From assembly GCA_028023455.1 (NCBI GenBank), contig JAQFVV010000043.1, forward strand, positions 848,001 through 912,000: DNA of 64,000 nt, written 5' to 3'. Each line of letters opens with the position of its first letter. Position 1 is the first letter of the stretch. Shown one piece after another: positions 1-11,105 of the stretch. Under the pieces are notes generated by a model. The model was not told the DNA's origin and ran no database searches. It saw only the letters and a list, made by a program, of their open reading frames with translations. Position numbers and translations under genes: made by a program. This DNA is from Epiperipatus broadwayi (Eukaryota; Onychophora; Udeonychophora; Euonychophora; Peripatidae).

Positions 1-807
1 CCTTGGATCTGAGAGCACTGCACCTAGATCTTAGGATCTAATGCAACCCTCCAGCACCCACCTTTTAACTCTATTTAACTACAAAACTATGAGAATGAAA
101 TTGAAAACACTATTAATATTTTCAATCCAAGCTCAATAGCTTATATAGTCATATGGGTCTGAACTCAATTCAGTACCCATACATTTTGGTGTCTTTGGCT
201 CTTTAACAACCATAGCCACCACTATCCTATTAGGCAGGATTGGTGTTAAACCACTTAACATCACATGATCACTATCTCATACTAGCACAATAATTGTTAT
301 TAAACAATTCAAAACAAAACAACACTCTCCATATAGTAGTGCCATCTTGTGCTAACAAGAGCAATCAATGGATGCCAGAAGGCTTGTGCATAAAATCCCT
401 ATCTAGTGCCTGCTCATCCAATATCTCCAGACTAGTTTCTGGCTTGTGGCCTTCATCAGTGAGGAGCCTTGGATCTGAGAGCACTGCACCTAGATCTTAG
501 GATCTAATGCAACCCTCCAGCACCCACCTTTTAACTCTATTTAACTACAAAACTATGAGAATGAAATTGAAAACACTATTAATATTTTCAATCCAAGCTC
601 AATAGCTTATATAGTCATATGGGTCTGAACTCAATTCAGTACCCATACATTTTGGTGTCTTTGGCTCTTTAACAACCATAGCCACCACTATCCTATTAGG
701 CAGGATTGGTGTTAAACCACTTAACATCACATGATCACTATCTCATACTAGCACAATAATTGTTATTAAACAATTCAAAACAAAACAACACTCTCCATAT
801 AGTAGTG
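1..807 (-). repeat. Family A ribozyme-bearing repeat, tandem pair
   Basis: Bases 1-341 are repeated, apparently without change, at 467-807, so this is a tandem duplication with a period of 466 bases whose first unit is cut by the window edge. The same family recurs near 14.2, 26.6-28.3, 28.8, 29.9, 32.4, 55.5 and 56.6 kb. On the minus strand a hammerhead-like core lies at about 475-416. Apparent identity of the two units suggests a very recent duplication or an assembly artefact. There is no coding potential; short open frames inside it are chance. Confidence 0.85.
416..475 (-). ncRNA. Hammerhead-ribozyme-like motif, family A
   Basis: Read on the minus strand: CTGATGA core, then a GGC/GCC stem II closed by CACAA, then GAAACTAGTC, which gives A15.1, a two-base loop or palindromic ACTAGT stem III, and C17. 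Stem I is made of TCCTCA against TGGAGA, and a distal ATCCAA against TTGGAT across an internal loop. An A-A mismatch sits at the base of stem II. This architecture is known for type I hammerheads of Penelope elements and retrozymes. Self-cleavage is an inference. Confidence 0.6.
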
Positions 808-3100
808 ACATTCATACACTTTATTTTAAAATATATTATCTAAATTATTAAATTATTCCATTATAAAATTTTATATCATCAACAAATTAATGCTTTATGT
901 TTTCCTAATCTTATAAAAAAAAATTTAGATTTAAACTAGGTTAATAAAATAAAAGGAATCAAAACTATAATTACATATTTTCTTGACAATAGTTCCTGAT
1001 AAGTCCAAAATGTTTATTATTTTCTCTAGAGTTTTTAAAATGTTCTCCTCAAAGTGTGTTAAAGTTTAAAAATAAAAAATAAATATTAATCCATTTAGTA
1101 AAATTTATAGAAAATAATCCTTGGTTTTAGTATTTAGGACAATAATTATTAAATCATAATATTAATTAATCCCATGAAATTTCTTCAATATTCTCTGCTA
1201 ATATTCTCTGCGGTGTATCCGATGCATCACTCCATCTAGCTTAACTTTAAAAATATTCGGTAAACTTTTTTTACAATATTTCCCTGGATCCATTTTTTAT
1301 TCAACTGTGTGTTCACTTTTTTTATATAAGTTTCCCTTTTAATACATTTAAACTTTCATTTGGTATTTTTTTATATATCACCTTTTTAAAAAAAACTTCA
1401 AGGACTTTTAAACAAATGTTTTCTAAATACATTTTAAACAATTCTAAGACTGGAATTTTTAATATCAAAAAACGCTTCAGTAACATATTCTCCTGGGTTC
1501 TTTCTTTAACTCTTGAAAATATTTTTTTTAAAAAAATGTTACCTTCGGAAAGGATATAACATTTTACTCCTTTGATATTATTTTATAAAAACGATTCATA
1601 AGATATAATTGTCTTATTACTATTTTAAAAAATAAATCTTGGATAAAGCTTATAAATAATGCATCACAAATCCTTTTTTAAACGGCATATAGTTTTCCAG
1701 TTAAGCTTCCAGCACAATGTCCGTATTGTTCTTTTATGAGTTAGAACAGTCCTCCGGTTAAGCATAACTAAAGCTGTATTATAATTTAAACATATTTTAT
1801 TTCGTAGTATATCCATTTTTCATTGCGAAGTTTAGGTCAAATTTCAGATAAAATAATCCTGGCAAGTACTTTAAAAATTAGAAAATCATTTTCACGAAGT
1901 TCCCAAATATATATATATTTTTAAACTCTCTTTTGCAAAATACTTCTAAAAATATCAATTAGTTTTTTGCAAATAAAACTATAAGAAAGTATTAAAAATT
2001 GACTAAAATAAAATTTAAAAATACTATCTCTTTGATAGCTGCTAATATACCTTTCTCTGGTTTCAACACATTATTAAATCTCCCCCGATACCCCGTGCAA
2101 TTCATATTTATAGTCTGTAAGAATACCTCATTTGATTGGTTGATTCTTACTTTTAGCTTGAGAACAAATTTACATATTTTTTTAGTTTTACAGAATTATA
2201 TTTGAAAAAATAAAATTTATGACGTAATAACTCAAAAATATTATTTAAAATATTACTTTTAAATCAATTATTACTTTATCAAAATTATTTAAACATTTAA
2301 AATAACTTTTAAAATAATTTTAATAACCTATTCCATTTATCTATTTTTATTTAAACAAAATATTTAATTTTTTTTATATTATGAGTGTATTCGTCTTTAT
2401 TACATCATTTAAACATGTTATATGATAGTTAACTTAATATTTAATATTTGCTTTATGCTAGGTGATAATTCCATCCAATTCTATAATGCAATCTTTTAAA
2501 ATATTTTAAACTTTGTTATTAATTCAAACAAGCAGTGTGTGTGAAAGTATGCATTATACGTGTCACATAATCAATAACTTTGACAGACGATTTTTTAATC
2601 TATTTCTCTGCCCAGACTAATAAAATTGATACACTTATTATATTTAATAATATAATTATAAAATTTGGAAGAACAATTTAGAAAATATAGAACTAGATAT
2701 AACCCTCACCATCACAAAACTAATTTTTAAAATATACGATATTAATTTTGATTATTAAACATAGTTTATAAATTTAAATACTGTATAACATTTATTACTA
2801 TAAGTTTTAAACTATTAAAATCGAACTTTTTAAATATACTTTTAATATTTATAGCTGAGTTATTTAATATGGCCAGCTTTTACAACCATATGCAACAATA
2901 TTTAAAGCTTTACATAACTATTTTTTAAATGATTCGCTATAATTTTATATACTACGTATTTGCTTTAGCCTCAAATTGTACTTTAAAAATATAATTGACA
3001 AACTATAATTAATGTATTAAAAGAACATATTCTAAAATTTAAAATTTTTAATAATTGATTGTTATGAACTATTACTGACCTGTAGAAAAGGGCACAATAT
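808..3100 (-). mobile_element. Unidentified 2.3-kb element X, copy 1
   Basis: This AT-rich block matches 41970-44300 in inverted orientation throughout. Shared landmarks are the CATACACTTTAT end near 811 and the GGGCACAATATATATA end near 3090. Reading leftwards gives short conserved peptide stretches such as LELFKMYLE and VKLDGVMHRI near 1450 and 1230, broken by stops and frameshifts. The family is therefore a decayed coding element, but I do not recognise the protein. No further feature is seen inside it. Confidence 0.6.
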
Positions 3101-3120
3101 ATATATATCATTGTGATAAA

Positions 3121-3900
3121 TATGGTTTTAATTTCTCCTTATTTGTAAAAATGAAAAATACTTAATTGTAAATTATTAGAGAAAAAAAAATATAGTTAGT
3201 AATAAATTTGGCTGAACGTTTTCGAGGAACCATGCCTCATACTCATAGCCTTCGTGAAAATGTACTTGATATATGTAAATGAGAATATTCAAATGAGTTA
3301 CTGTTAAGTAGCCCATTTTTTCGAAATGTCGAAGCACGTGTCTCTTCTGTTGATTGCATGGATGTCTCTGTTAATGTAGAATGCCTCTTTTATCTTTCTC
3401 CACATGTGGTGTACTCCATTTCCTGCCCCCAGGCCGGATGCCATGCCACATATTATGGGGAAACGAAAGCCACAATTAACACCAGGTTGGCTCAACATCG
3501 GTACACCTTCAATAGAGCCCAAACGAACAGCAGTACATCTTCTGCATTTTTTGAACATACTAAACAATCAGGGCACAATTTCATACCCGCTAATCCCGTT
3601 ATTTTATGCTCAGAACCAAACAACTACAGGAGAAAGATAAAAGAGGCATTCTACATTAACAGAGACATCCATGCAATCAACAGAAGAGACACGTGCTTCG
3701 ACATTTCGAAAAAATGGGCTACTTAACAGTAACTCATTTGAATATTCTCATTTACATATATCAAGTACATTTTCACGAAGGCTATGAGTATGAGGCACGG
3801 TTCCTCGAAAACGTTCAGCCAAATTTATTACTAACTATATTTTTTTTTCTCTAATAATTTACAATTAAGTATTTTTCATTTTTATATATCATTGTGATAA
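3121..3900. mobile_element. Palindromic Penelope-like element fragment
   Basis: Arms of about 255 bases (3149-3403 and 3629-3882) are near-perfect inverted copies. They enclose a short unique centre that completes a GIY-YIG coding segment. A direct repeat of about 19 bases ending in ATCATTGTGATAAA lies on both sides (about 3101-3119 and 3881-3899) and is a plausible target-site duplication. Head-to-head partial copies of this kind are typical of Penelope retroelements. The arm ends carry a GGCACGGTTCCTCGAAAACG block resembling Penelope terminal sequences. Confidence 0.75.
3358..3726 (+). pseudogene. Penelope GIY-YIG endonuclease domain (fragment)
   Basis: The open frame of 122 codons encodes a GIY-YIG nuclease, the C-terminal domain of Penelope reverse transcriptases that nicks target DNA. 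Visible motifs are VVYSISC (residues 17-23, the GIY-like strand), a second Cys, ATYYGET (the YIG-like strand), the helix with catalytic-type Arg in INTRLAQHR, and the C-terminal KIKEAFYINR with the metal-binding Glu. The first 15 or so codons are antisense to the inverted arm, so the ATG is not a genuine start. The reverse transcriptase part is absent, so this is a 5'-truncated, non-autonomous remnant. Confidence 0.75.
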
Positions 3901-3974
3901 AATAAGAACAGATCTCTACTCCAGTGCCACCTATAGTAAGTTATGGAGAGAGCTGCCCTTATTTTATCATATAT

Positions 3975-4335
3975 TGATTAAGATAAAAAATTAGGTGCCT
4001 CAGTAAATATTACTTATGTAATCAATGTGCGTTTAATAAATTTATAATTACAACTTTAAATTACTGTAATAGATTTCTAAATATAAAATCTTTCCATTGA
4101 CTCGTTGTAAATCGAAAGATTTCGCGAGTATTAATGTGTAATAAGAAATGTGGACTTAACCAGTGAAGTATTGAATAGCTTCATGCTCGCAGATCTAACC
4201 GCTTCAGCTTCACCTATTTAAATAGAAAGTAGGTTGAAGTAAAGAGGGTTCCCCTCTTTTCTTCCATAGCGTAAGCTTGTTGTTAAAACACCTGTAGAGG
4301 TCCCTACTATCGCATTTTATACGCATATTGTCCAG
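3975..4335 (+). repeat. Family C repeat
   Basis: This dispersed repeat is shared with 30797-31270 (opposite orientation) and with a tandem pair at 58755-59225. Landmarks are AAATTTATAATTACAACTTT, the GCTTCAGCTTCACC block, and CCTGTAGAGGTCCCTACTAT near its right end. There is no open frame, and the mobilisation mechanism is not evident. Immediately before it (3905-3975) is an eroded family A terminus. Confidence 0.65.
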
Positions 4336-4384
4336 GTTATAGCCTCAGTAAATATTACTAGTATATTGTAAATACCAAACTTTA

Positions 4385-4757
4385 AGATGTGATTAAAAGG
4401 GATTTGAACACAGACTTTTAAGCTTCCTTCCACTATCCATCTTATATAAATAATACACATGACTGTGCATGTGTAAAAAGATAAATGATCTCCAATATAC
4501 ATATTTCATGCTGAACCAGCACTCATCAGTTGGTCCAGATAATCTTCCATACATATATATAATCAGTGATATACACTGAAAACTGATTGTATGTATGCAT
4601 GGGAGTTGATGATGTGAACCAAGTGATGAATGCTGTCTCAGCATGAAATATGTATATTGGAGATCAGTTATCTTTTTCACATGGGTGTAATTGTGTATAT
4701 CGATTATATAAGATGGAAGGAACCTTGAAAGTCTGTGTTCAAATCCCCTTTAATAAA
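4385..4757. mobile_element. Family B foldback element
   Basis: The left arm (GGGATTTGAACACAGACTTT near 4409) and right arm (AAAGTCTGTGTTCAAATCCCC near 4726) are inverted copies extending inward about 150 bases. They meet around a short spacer near 4570. Each arm carries a hammerhead-like core on its outward-reading strand. The arm end GTGTTCAAATCCCC resembles a tRNA B box. No coding frame is present. Confidence 0.75.
4484..4544 (-). ncRNA. Hammerhead-ribozyme-like motif, family B (best core)
   Basis: Minus strand: stem I GATTATCT, internal loop GGA, CCAA, then CTGATGA. Stem II is GTGCTG-GTT-CAGCAT (six pairs including one G-T), followed by GAA. Stem III is ATA-TG-TAT, then A17, and closing stem I TTGG and AGATCATT. 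All conserved core bases are present (CUGAUGA, GAAA, U16.1, H17). The opposite arm (4596-4660) has a copy with GTGATGA, so the core C is lost there. Confidence 0.7.
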
Positions 4758-4979
4758 TGACTGTGATATATTTATAAGTATATATTTCATTATTAATGCA
4801 CAACAAAATTATAGACACATCATATCAAATAATTATTAATAAAAAGAGAATATGAAGTAAAAGAGAATTTTTTAATTAAATATAGTGCCATTTGTTTTTA
4901 TTCCTCAATATGTGTTTGTATATCATTAATTTTCTAGAATTAATTCTTAACTGAGCTTGATTTCTGTTCATGTAAATTG

Positions 4980-5190
4980 GAGAGTTTAAAACAATACAAA
5001 CTCACCATACACTAGTGCCACCCAGTGCAGGCCATAGTAATCAATTGGTGCAAGAAGGTTTGATTAATATGGCTTGCATTTGTTGGCATTACTGTATGGA
5101 GAGTTTGGTATGGTTTTAACAGTTTATGTAAGCATAAGAAATGTTGATCATATGACAGTTAATGATTTAAAGTGTAAAGTGATGATGTAA
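4980..5190. repeat. Family A short remnant
   Basis: Terminal blocks of family A (AAACTCACCATACACTAGTGCCAC and its inverse near 5090-5110) flank a short eroded centre. The right side continues with the family end sequence AAGCATAAGAAATGTTGATCAT. The ribozyme centre is lost. The element lies just upstream of the RTE copy. Confidence 0.6.
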
Positions 5191-5299
5191 AAAAGTGGTA
5201 TCTACTCCAAATAAATTCCTTTTTTTTATTATGGACTTTTGTGGACTTGATTTAGTACTGTGGATGGGATGTGTTTCTGGTAAAATTTATATAAATACT

Positions 5300-8200
5300 G
5301 GTTGCAAAAAGAAATTTGCAGTTAACTGAAAAGAGACCCCTTGATTCCTCTGGTAGGCCTTAAAGAAACCAAGCAGGACAAATTCCTAATGCCCATTTCA
5401 TATGTTCTTGTGGTTGCAGGTGTTGTTACTATGTGATTATTCATATAGTATACAAACATGGATGGTCTGCTCACCAACATGCATTACCCAATGTGGTGAT
5501 TCTATTGATTTTATCTCTGAGTTTAAGATCAAGAAACACCATGGTCTTTCTTCTCAGTTGCCTGACAGCTCTTAACTGAAATATCAGTTGACTTTTCTTG
5601 AAGGCAGAATGAATGTATGTGTGAATGAATTTTTTTCTCTTTTAATAGATATTTACAATCATGGTAGACAAAAATAGATCATGGGCCTTATTTCCAGAAG
5701 GCTGTAAAGTTATTAGCCAAGGCAGTGATTGTCAGCTGAAGGCAGATGATGCTAAAAATCTCCTGATTGTAAACCCAGACTGCCATTTGATGATGATCAT
5801 TCAGATCACTTTCAAGGAAAGGAAGATTGCAAGAATTGGAAGAACAGTCTCATATTAGATGGGGCATGATTGGATTTTTGTGAAATTAGAAGAAAAGATG
5901 CAGAGACAATGTACTCTACCACAAAGGCACAAATATTGGAATGACAAGTGTAGTTAGGATTCATTGTAAATAAAAAGTGGGAGAACAGCATTGTGGAGAT
6001 TGCTGGGGTATCAAACAGAATAGCAAGATTAGTTATACAACGTAATAGCAGATATAAAATGCAGATAATTCAGGTTTATGCCCTTTCTCATTGTGATGAA
6101 GAAGTAAAGAATTTTTATACGAATGTACAAAAAGTTTTTGATCAGACCAAACATTTTAAAATTGTCATAGGAGACTTTAACGCTATTGGTAAACAATTAA
6201 AAAACAATAGTACTATAGGTTAAATTTGGTTATGGTGATAGAAATGAGAGAGGACATAGACTTGTGGAATTTGCAGAAAAAGAGAAATTTTATATTATGA
6301 ATGCTTTTTAGAGAAAAATGTTAAAAGGAAATGGACATGGAAGCATCCAAATGATGGTTACAGCAGAATTTGATTATATTTTTGATTAACAAAAAATACA
6401 TATTTCAAGATGGCAATGTTCTTAATAAATTCAACATAGGAAGTGATCATTGATTAGTAAGATGTAAGATACATGTTAATGTAAAACTAGAGAGAGAAAA
6501 AATTATTAAGAAAATCAATACTCACAGGTGATATTCCTAATCTTCAGAAACATTCCAATGAATTTAAATTAGAAGCTGAAAATCGTTTTCAAATATTAAT
6601 AGATTTTGAAAATATTTCAAATTTGACAAATTCTATAACTGATACACTTTTAAAAACTACAACAAAAATACCTGGTATAAAAAAGCAGCAATTGGCCAGT
6701 GAAATTTCTTCCAAGACAATTTATAAAGAAGAGAAGGGATATGAAAATATATAAAAATGATATACTAAGAATGGTTGAATATCTTGAATTTTGTAAAGTG
6801 GTGCAAAAAAAGTTGATAATGATATAAGAAAGTATAATTGTGAACTAGCAAGGAAAGCTGTAGAACAGAATAAAAGATTCAAGAGTGTACAAAAAATTTT
6901 GGTATTGGTAAGAAACTTATATCTGCAATAAGAAAAAAAGATGGAACTATTACTAAAAAGAGAAAGGACATCTCGAAGTGTGTAGAAGAGTTCTATCAAG
7001 AATTATATAGCAATAAAGAACAAGGAAAAGTACTTCTTACAACTACTATATCTTCTGAATTGCCTAGGATTTTAAATAAAGATGTGAGATATGCAATTAA
7101 ATTTGTGAAGAAGAGAAAAAATGATGAAATTATAATTGATATTTTAAAAGGAGCAGGTGAAGAAATAAAAAAATTTAGGCAAAGTTATGTAGCAAATATT
7201 TAAATGAAAAAGATATACCAGATGGTAGGAAGAATACAGTATTAATATTATATTAAAAAAGATAATAAAGAAAATAGTAGAAATTACAGACTTATCATTC
7301 TTTTTATTAGTTCTATACAAAATTATTACCAAAATAATTAAAATCATCTACAGTGAACTTTGAATTTTAGCCAACCAAAAGAACAAGCTGGATTTAAAAG
7401 TCGTTTTAGTACAGTGGATCACATCTAAGTACTGAGAGAAGTGATAAAAAATACCAATAAATATGAGTTGTCATTATGCTTTAGATTTGTAGATTATAAA
7501 AAGGCACTTGATTCTATAAGCATTGTGTCAGTGATTAAGGTATTAGATCATCAAAGTATAGACCCAGGATATTGTCATATTTTAAAAAATATTTATAAAA
7601 ATGCAACAGCAACAATTAGTTTACATAATGATACTAGGAAGATTAACTTGAAAAAGGTGTACAACAGGGTGACTCCATATCTCCAAAACTATTACAGCAG
7701 GAAAGTTAAGGGAGTAAAAGTAAATGGAGATTATTTAAGTCATTTAGATTTTGCAAATGATGGAGTAGTTTTTTAAAGCAATGCTTTAGAGCTTCAAGAA
7801 ATGTTGCAAGAGTTATCAGATAAAAGTAAGAAAAGTAGGATTAAAAGTAAATGTTAAAAAGTCTAAAGTAATGTTCAATGTATTTTCTCAAAAGATGGAA
7901 ATAAAGATTGATAATGATGAAGTAGAAGAAGTTAATAACTACAAATATTGTGGTCAAATTATTACTGCAGATGGAAACATAATGAAACAAATTAATCATT
8001 GAATTAAACTTAGTTGAAATGCTTTTGGTAGAAATAACTTGATACTAAAAGGAAATATGCCTTGTGTTTGAAACAGAAGGTCTTAATAAATGTGTTTTAC
8101 CAGTTCTTACTTATGAATCTGAGACTTGGATGCTTAGTGAAAGACTTGGACGCTTAACAAGAAAAAAAACTCCAAATTATTCACCGAAGTATGGATAGAT

Positions 8201-8545
8201 GCATGTTAGGAATAACAAGAAGAGACTGAAAATGAAATATGTGAGTGAGAGACCAAACAGATGTTACTGACATCATTGAAAGAATTAAGAGATTGAAATG
8301 GAGTTGGGCTGGATATATTACTTGAACAGATGATACTAGGTGGAAGGTTGAAATTTTAAACTAGATTCTAAGTGATTGTAAAAGACCTAGAAAAAGTCCA
8401 CATGTGAGATGGGTGAATGAAATAAGAAAGTGTGCTGGGGTGATGTGAGGAAGAGAGGCTAGAGAATGGAAAAGATGGATTAAACTTGGAGTGACCTTCA
8501 TCCTGCATGATCGATAATGATTGAAAATGATGATGATATAAATAC
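5300..8545 (+). pseudogene. RTE-type LINE, copy 1 (decayed)
   Basis: This is a near full-length but multiply broken copy of the retrotransposon seen intact at 51425-54720. The 5' untranslated part spans about 5330-5660, and the ATG-equivalent is at 5661 (MVDKNRSWALFPEG). Endonuclease remnants follow near 5990-6220 (IQVYA, IVIGDFNA). Reverse-transcriptase remnants lie near 7380-7770 (QAGFKS, FVDYKKALDSI, and FAND where FADD is expected). The C-terminal ETW and WSWAG blocks are near 8120 and 8300. Frameshifts and stops occur throughout. The 3' end is a short ATGATG tail near 8530, as usual for RTE elements. Confidence 0.85.
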
Positions 8546-8609
8546 CAATTGAAAAGTAGTATTTTGTGGTTATGCATATTTGTAATTTAGACAAAACAAA
8601 ATTACCCTT

Positions 8610-8933
8610 CCATTCATGCAGCACTCCATATCAATGAATATTTTTTAAAAATGGGCAGCCTTCATTAAAACATTTATTGACATGGAGTGCTGTCTTGAGT
8701 GGAAGAGCTCCTACAGTCATCGACTCTATCCAATACAACTGATACACATGTCCACATACATGTGAAAAAGATAAGTCAGTCTGAATCATCATCTCCCACA
8801 CACATATAATCAGTGTATAACCAATACACATGACCACATGAATGTAAAAAATATAAATGATCTGCAATATATATATTTCATGCTCACTAAACCAGCACTC
8901 ATTAGTTGTTCCAGATCATCATCTCCCACATTG

Positions 8934-8977
<44 letters not shown>

Positions 8978-9150
8978 AGAGAGAGATGATGATCCAGACC
9001 AACTGATGAGTGCTGGTTCAGCATGAAATATGTATATTGAAGATCATTTACCTTTTTCACATGTATGTTGTCATGTGCATCATTTATATTGGATAGAGTG
9101 AATGACTGTAGAAAGCTTGAATGTTTGAATTCAAATCCTCTTTAATTTCA
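8610..9150. mobile_element. Family B foldback element, second copy
   Basis: Two family B arms face each other. The left arm (about 8810-8935) has a degraded core (CACTCATTAGTTGTTCCAG), and the right arm (8985-9150) has an almost complete one. The centre is an (AT)n/(GT)n/(GA)n run at 8937-8986. A separate small inverted repeat at 8612-8695 (CATGCAGCACTCCAT versus ATGGAGTGCTG) lies to its left. Confidence 0.65.
8985..9048 (+). ncRNA. Hammerhead-ribozyme-like motif, family B
   Basis: GATGATCCAGACCAA leads into CTGATGA, then GTGCTG-GTT-CAGCAT, GAAATATGTATA, then TTGA and AGATCATT. The core is intact; the inner stem I strand has TTGA rather than TTGG, losing one pair. The distal GATGATC and GATCATT strands pair. 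Confidence 0.6.
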
Positions 9151-9199
9151 TCTAGGTTAAGTATATATATATTATATTTTTATTTCAATATTATATATA

Positions 9200-9490
9200 A
9201 ATATAATAAAAAATGGAAATGAGGAGATAATATCCATGTAAATAGAAATAACATTTAACCTTTGATGTTACCAAAGAAATTATCAATTATTACTAATTGA
9301 CAATCCCTAAGGCCAAGCCAGTTTTACTTCAACAAAAACTCAAACAAAAGTGCTATTGTAAGTTTAATGACAAAACTGGTTTGGCCTCAAGGATTATCAA
9401 TTAGTAGTAATTAATAATTTCTTGGTATTATCAAATGCTAAAGGTTATTTCTATTTATATGAATATTAACTCATTTTCATTCTTTATTAT
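9200..9490. mobile_element. Foldback (MITE-like) element E
   Basis: The arms run from 9215 (AAATGAGGAGATAATATCC) inward to CCAAGCCAGTTTTAC (about 9314) and from AAAACTGGTTTGGCC (about 9373) outward to AACTCATTTTCATTC (about 9481). The hairpin arms are about 120 bases with a loop of about 50 bases. No coding capacity. Only one copy is noticed in the window. Confidence 0.7.
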
Positions 9491-9692
9491 AATAATTCAT
9501 GAAAAAAATTAATTTGACATATATATAACCATGATAAAATTTATAAAATGGAATTAATTATAATTCCTACCTATATGGAATATAATTTCATATATGCTTA
9601 TTTACTATAAAAAGCATGACATTTATTTGTGTGTTTTATTTTCACACTTTCGAATAAAATCTATTTAATATGAATGAGATTAAAACCTATTT

Positions 9693-9802
9693 TGATTTGA
9701 AATTAATAGTGTTTAAGACTTCGGCAAAACCAATCATATAAACTTTGATTTGAGATTAATAGTGTTTAAGGATTTGGTGAAACTAATCATATAAACTTAG
9801 TA
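9693..9802. repeat. Short tandem duplication, about 58-base unit
   Basis: Two direct copies start TTTGATTTGAAATTAATAGT and TTTGATTTGAGATTAATAGT and end AATCATATAAACTT. They differ at a few bases. No function is apparent. Confidence 0.7.
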
Positions 9803-9890
9803 CTTTCATAATTTACAATTCAGAAAATTATATATATATATCACATTTAGAATGCATTAAATATAACGTATAAACTATTTCCACACTAAC

Positions 9891-9987
9891 CATCATAGCA
9901 GAATCTTTTCTAGAGCGCCGAGTACTGTGAGATGGTGAAAACATTTGAAAATCCATGTCAATAAAACTATCAGAATCATGAACTGAT
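9891..9987 (-). CDS. HYDIN: HYDIN exon 5 of this window (serine-rich linker)
   Basis: Proposed internal exon of 97 bases. The acceptor is ...TTAATTTGTAG at the 9987 side and the donor ATG|GTTAGTG at the 9891 side. Entered with two carried bases (AG from the upstream 51-base exon, making Arg), it reads SVHDSDSFIDMDFQMFSPSH and then STRRSRKDSAMM, and leaves in phase 0. The composition (Ser, Asp, basic) suits the disordered linker that follows the charged coiled coil in HYDIN. The exon is supported by splice sites, an open frame and the phase match, not by clear residue homology. It could belong to another transcript, so confidence is moderate. Confidence 0.5.
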
Positions 9988-10249
9988 CTACAAATTAACA
10001 CATAGGTATATATAATTATTTATTTAACATATTTCAATAAAAAAATTGCAAAAAATCTCCAATCAAGGTATGCTTAATCTATCTCTGTAATCATCTCTTT
10101 CTACTTACAGCTAATTCTTATCAGCATTATAAGATTTTTCTAATGAAAAATGATCTGATTCTTTTTAACATATACAAAATGTTTGAAAAAATTTATATTA
10201 TTTATACATACTTACATTCAACCCACTCTTAAAATATATGCATAAAGAT

Positions 10250-11015
10250 GCATTCCCAAGAAGCATTTCTGGCAAAATCTGCATTCATCAGTTGGTCCAG
10301 ATACTTTCTCACACATGACCTCATCATCATAGATTAGTATTAATCTGTAGCTGATAACTATAACTGATGCCATTTGAATGCACTTATTTTAACATTACGT
10401 ACAATAAATATTGTTATACATAAAATTTAGTAAAATTTATAAACTTATTTAAATATATAAATTTTTTCTACAGTACAGGCTTTTTCATACCTGCACTCTA
10501 ATATGTAATATATAGGGGGTTTGAACTCAGATTTTCACATGACTCCCAACTATTCATGCTATCTCATACTGCCAATACACTTGGTCACACACATGTTGAA
10601 AAGATAAATAATCACCAATATTTGTATTTTGTGCTAAACCAGCACTCATCAGTTGGTCCAGATTATCATCCCCACACATATATACAATCAATGCTCAGCT
10701 GAGAATTCATTTATTAAAATATAGTGCTGTAAAATATGCCCATCCTTCGTACATGTATGTAAATGGTATATGTCCTGTACATGAGGAGTCAGAGTGGCTT
10801 ATGGTCAACATGGGTAGAATGAGAAGGTTAGCACCAATGTGGGCTTTGAGCATTCCATCATCAGATTTTCAATGAAATGGATGGCTGAAAAGTTATAGGG
10901 TGGCATGGATTGAAGCCTGTCCAATAAAATATGAAGACTGGCTATCTTAATATAAACTGAACATTGATTGTATATATATGTGGGGATGATAATCTGGACC
11001 AAGTAAAGAGTACTG
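10250..11015. repeat. Family B fragments
   Basis: Several broken family B pieces lie here. A half arm is near 10266-10305 (CATTCATCAGTTGGTCCAG). A fuller minus-strand arm with a ribozyme-like core is at 10607-10672. A plus-strand half is near 10985-11012 (GATAATCTGGACCAAGTAAAGAG). The arm end GGGGGTTTGAACTCAG near 10515 resembles a tRNA B box. No coding frame. Confidence 0.6.
10607..10672 (-). ncRNA. Hammerhead-ribozyme-like motif, family B (mutated)
   Basis: On the minus strand GATAATCTGGACCAA is followed by CTGATGA, then GTGCT-GGTTT-AGCAC, then AAAATACAAATATTGG. Stem II has compensated pairs (GTGCT with AGCAC). The conserved G12 is an A, so activity is doubtful. Confidence 0.5.
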
Positions 11016-11017
11016 GT

Positions 11018-11105
11018 TATTATCATCATCATCATCATTATTATTATTATCATCATCATCATCATCATTATTATTATCATCATCATCATTATTTATCATC
11101 ATCAT
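11018..11105. repeat. (ATC)n/(ATT)n microsatellite
   Basis: Runs of ATC interrupted by ATT. It adjoins a family B fragment on its left, so it may have grown from that element's end. Any open frame across it is low-complexity and not a gene. Confidence 0.9.

Noticed and set aside
3975-4335. Hammerhead or other ribozyme in family C
   Set aside because: I searched both strands of the unit for CUGANGA...GAAA and found only partial, unpaired matches.
11015-11105. Met/Ile-rich open frame
   Set aside because: Low-complexity ATC/ATT microsatellite translation.
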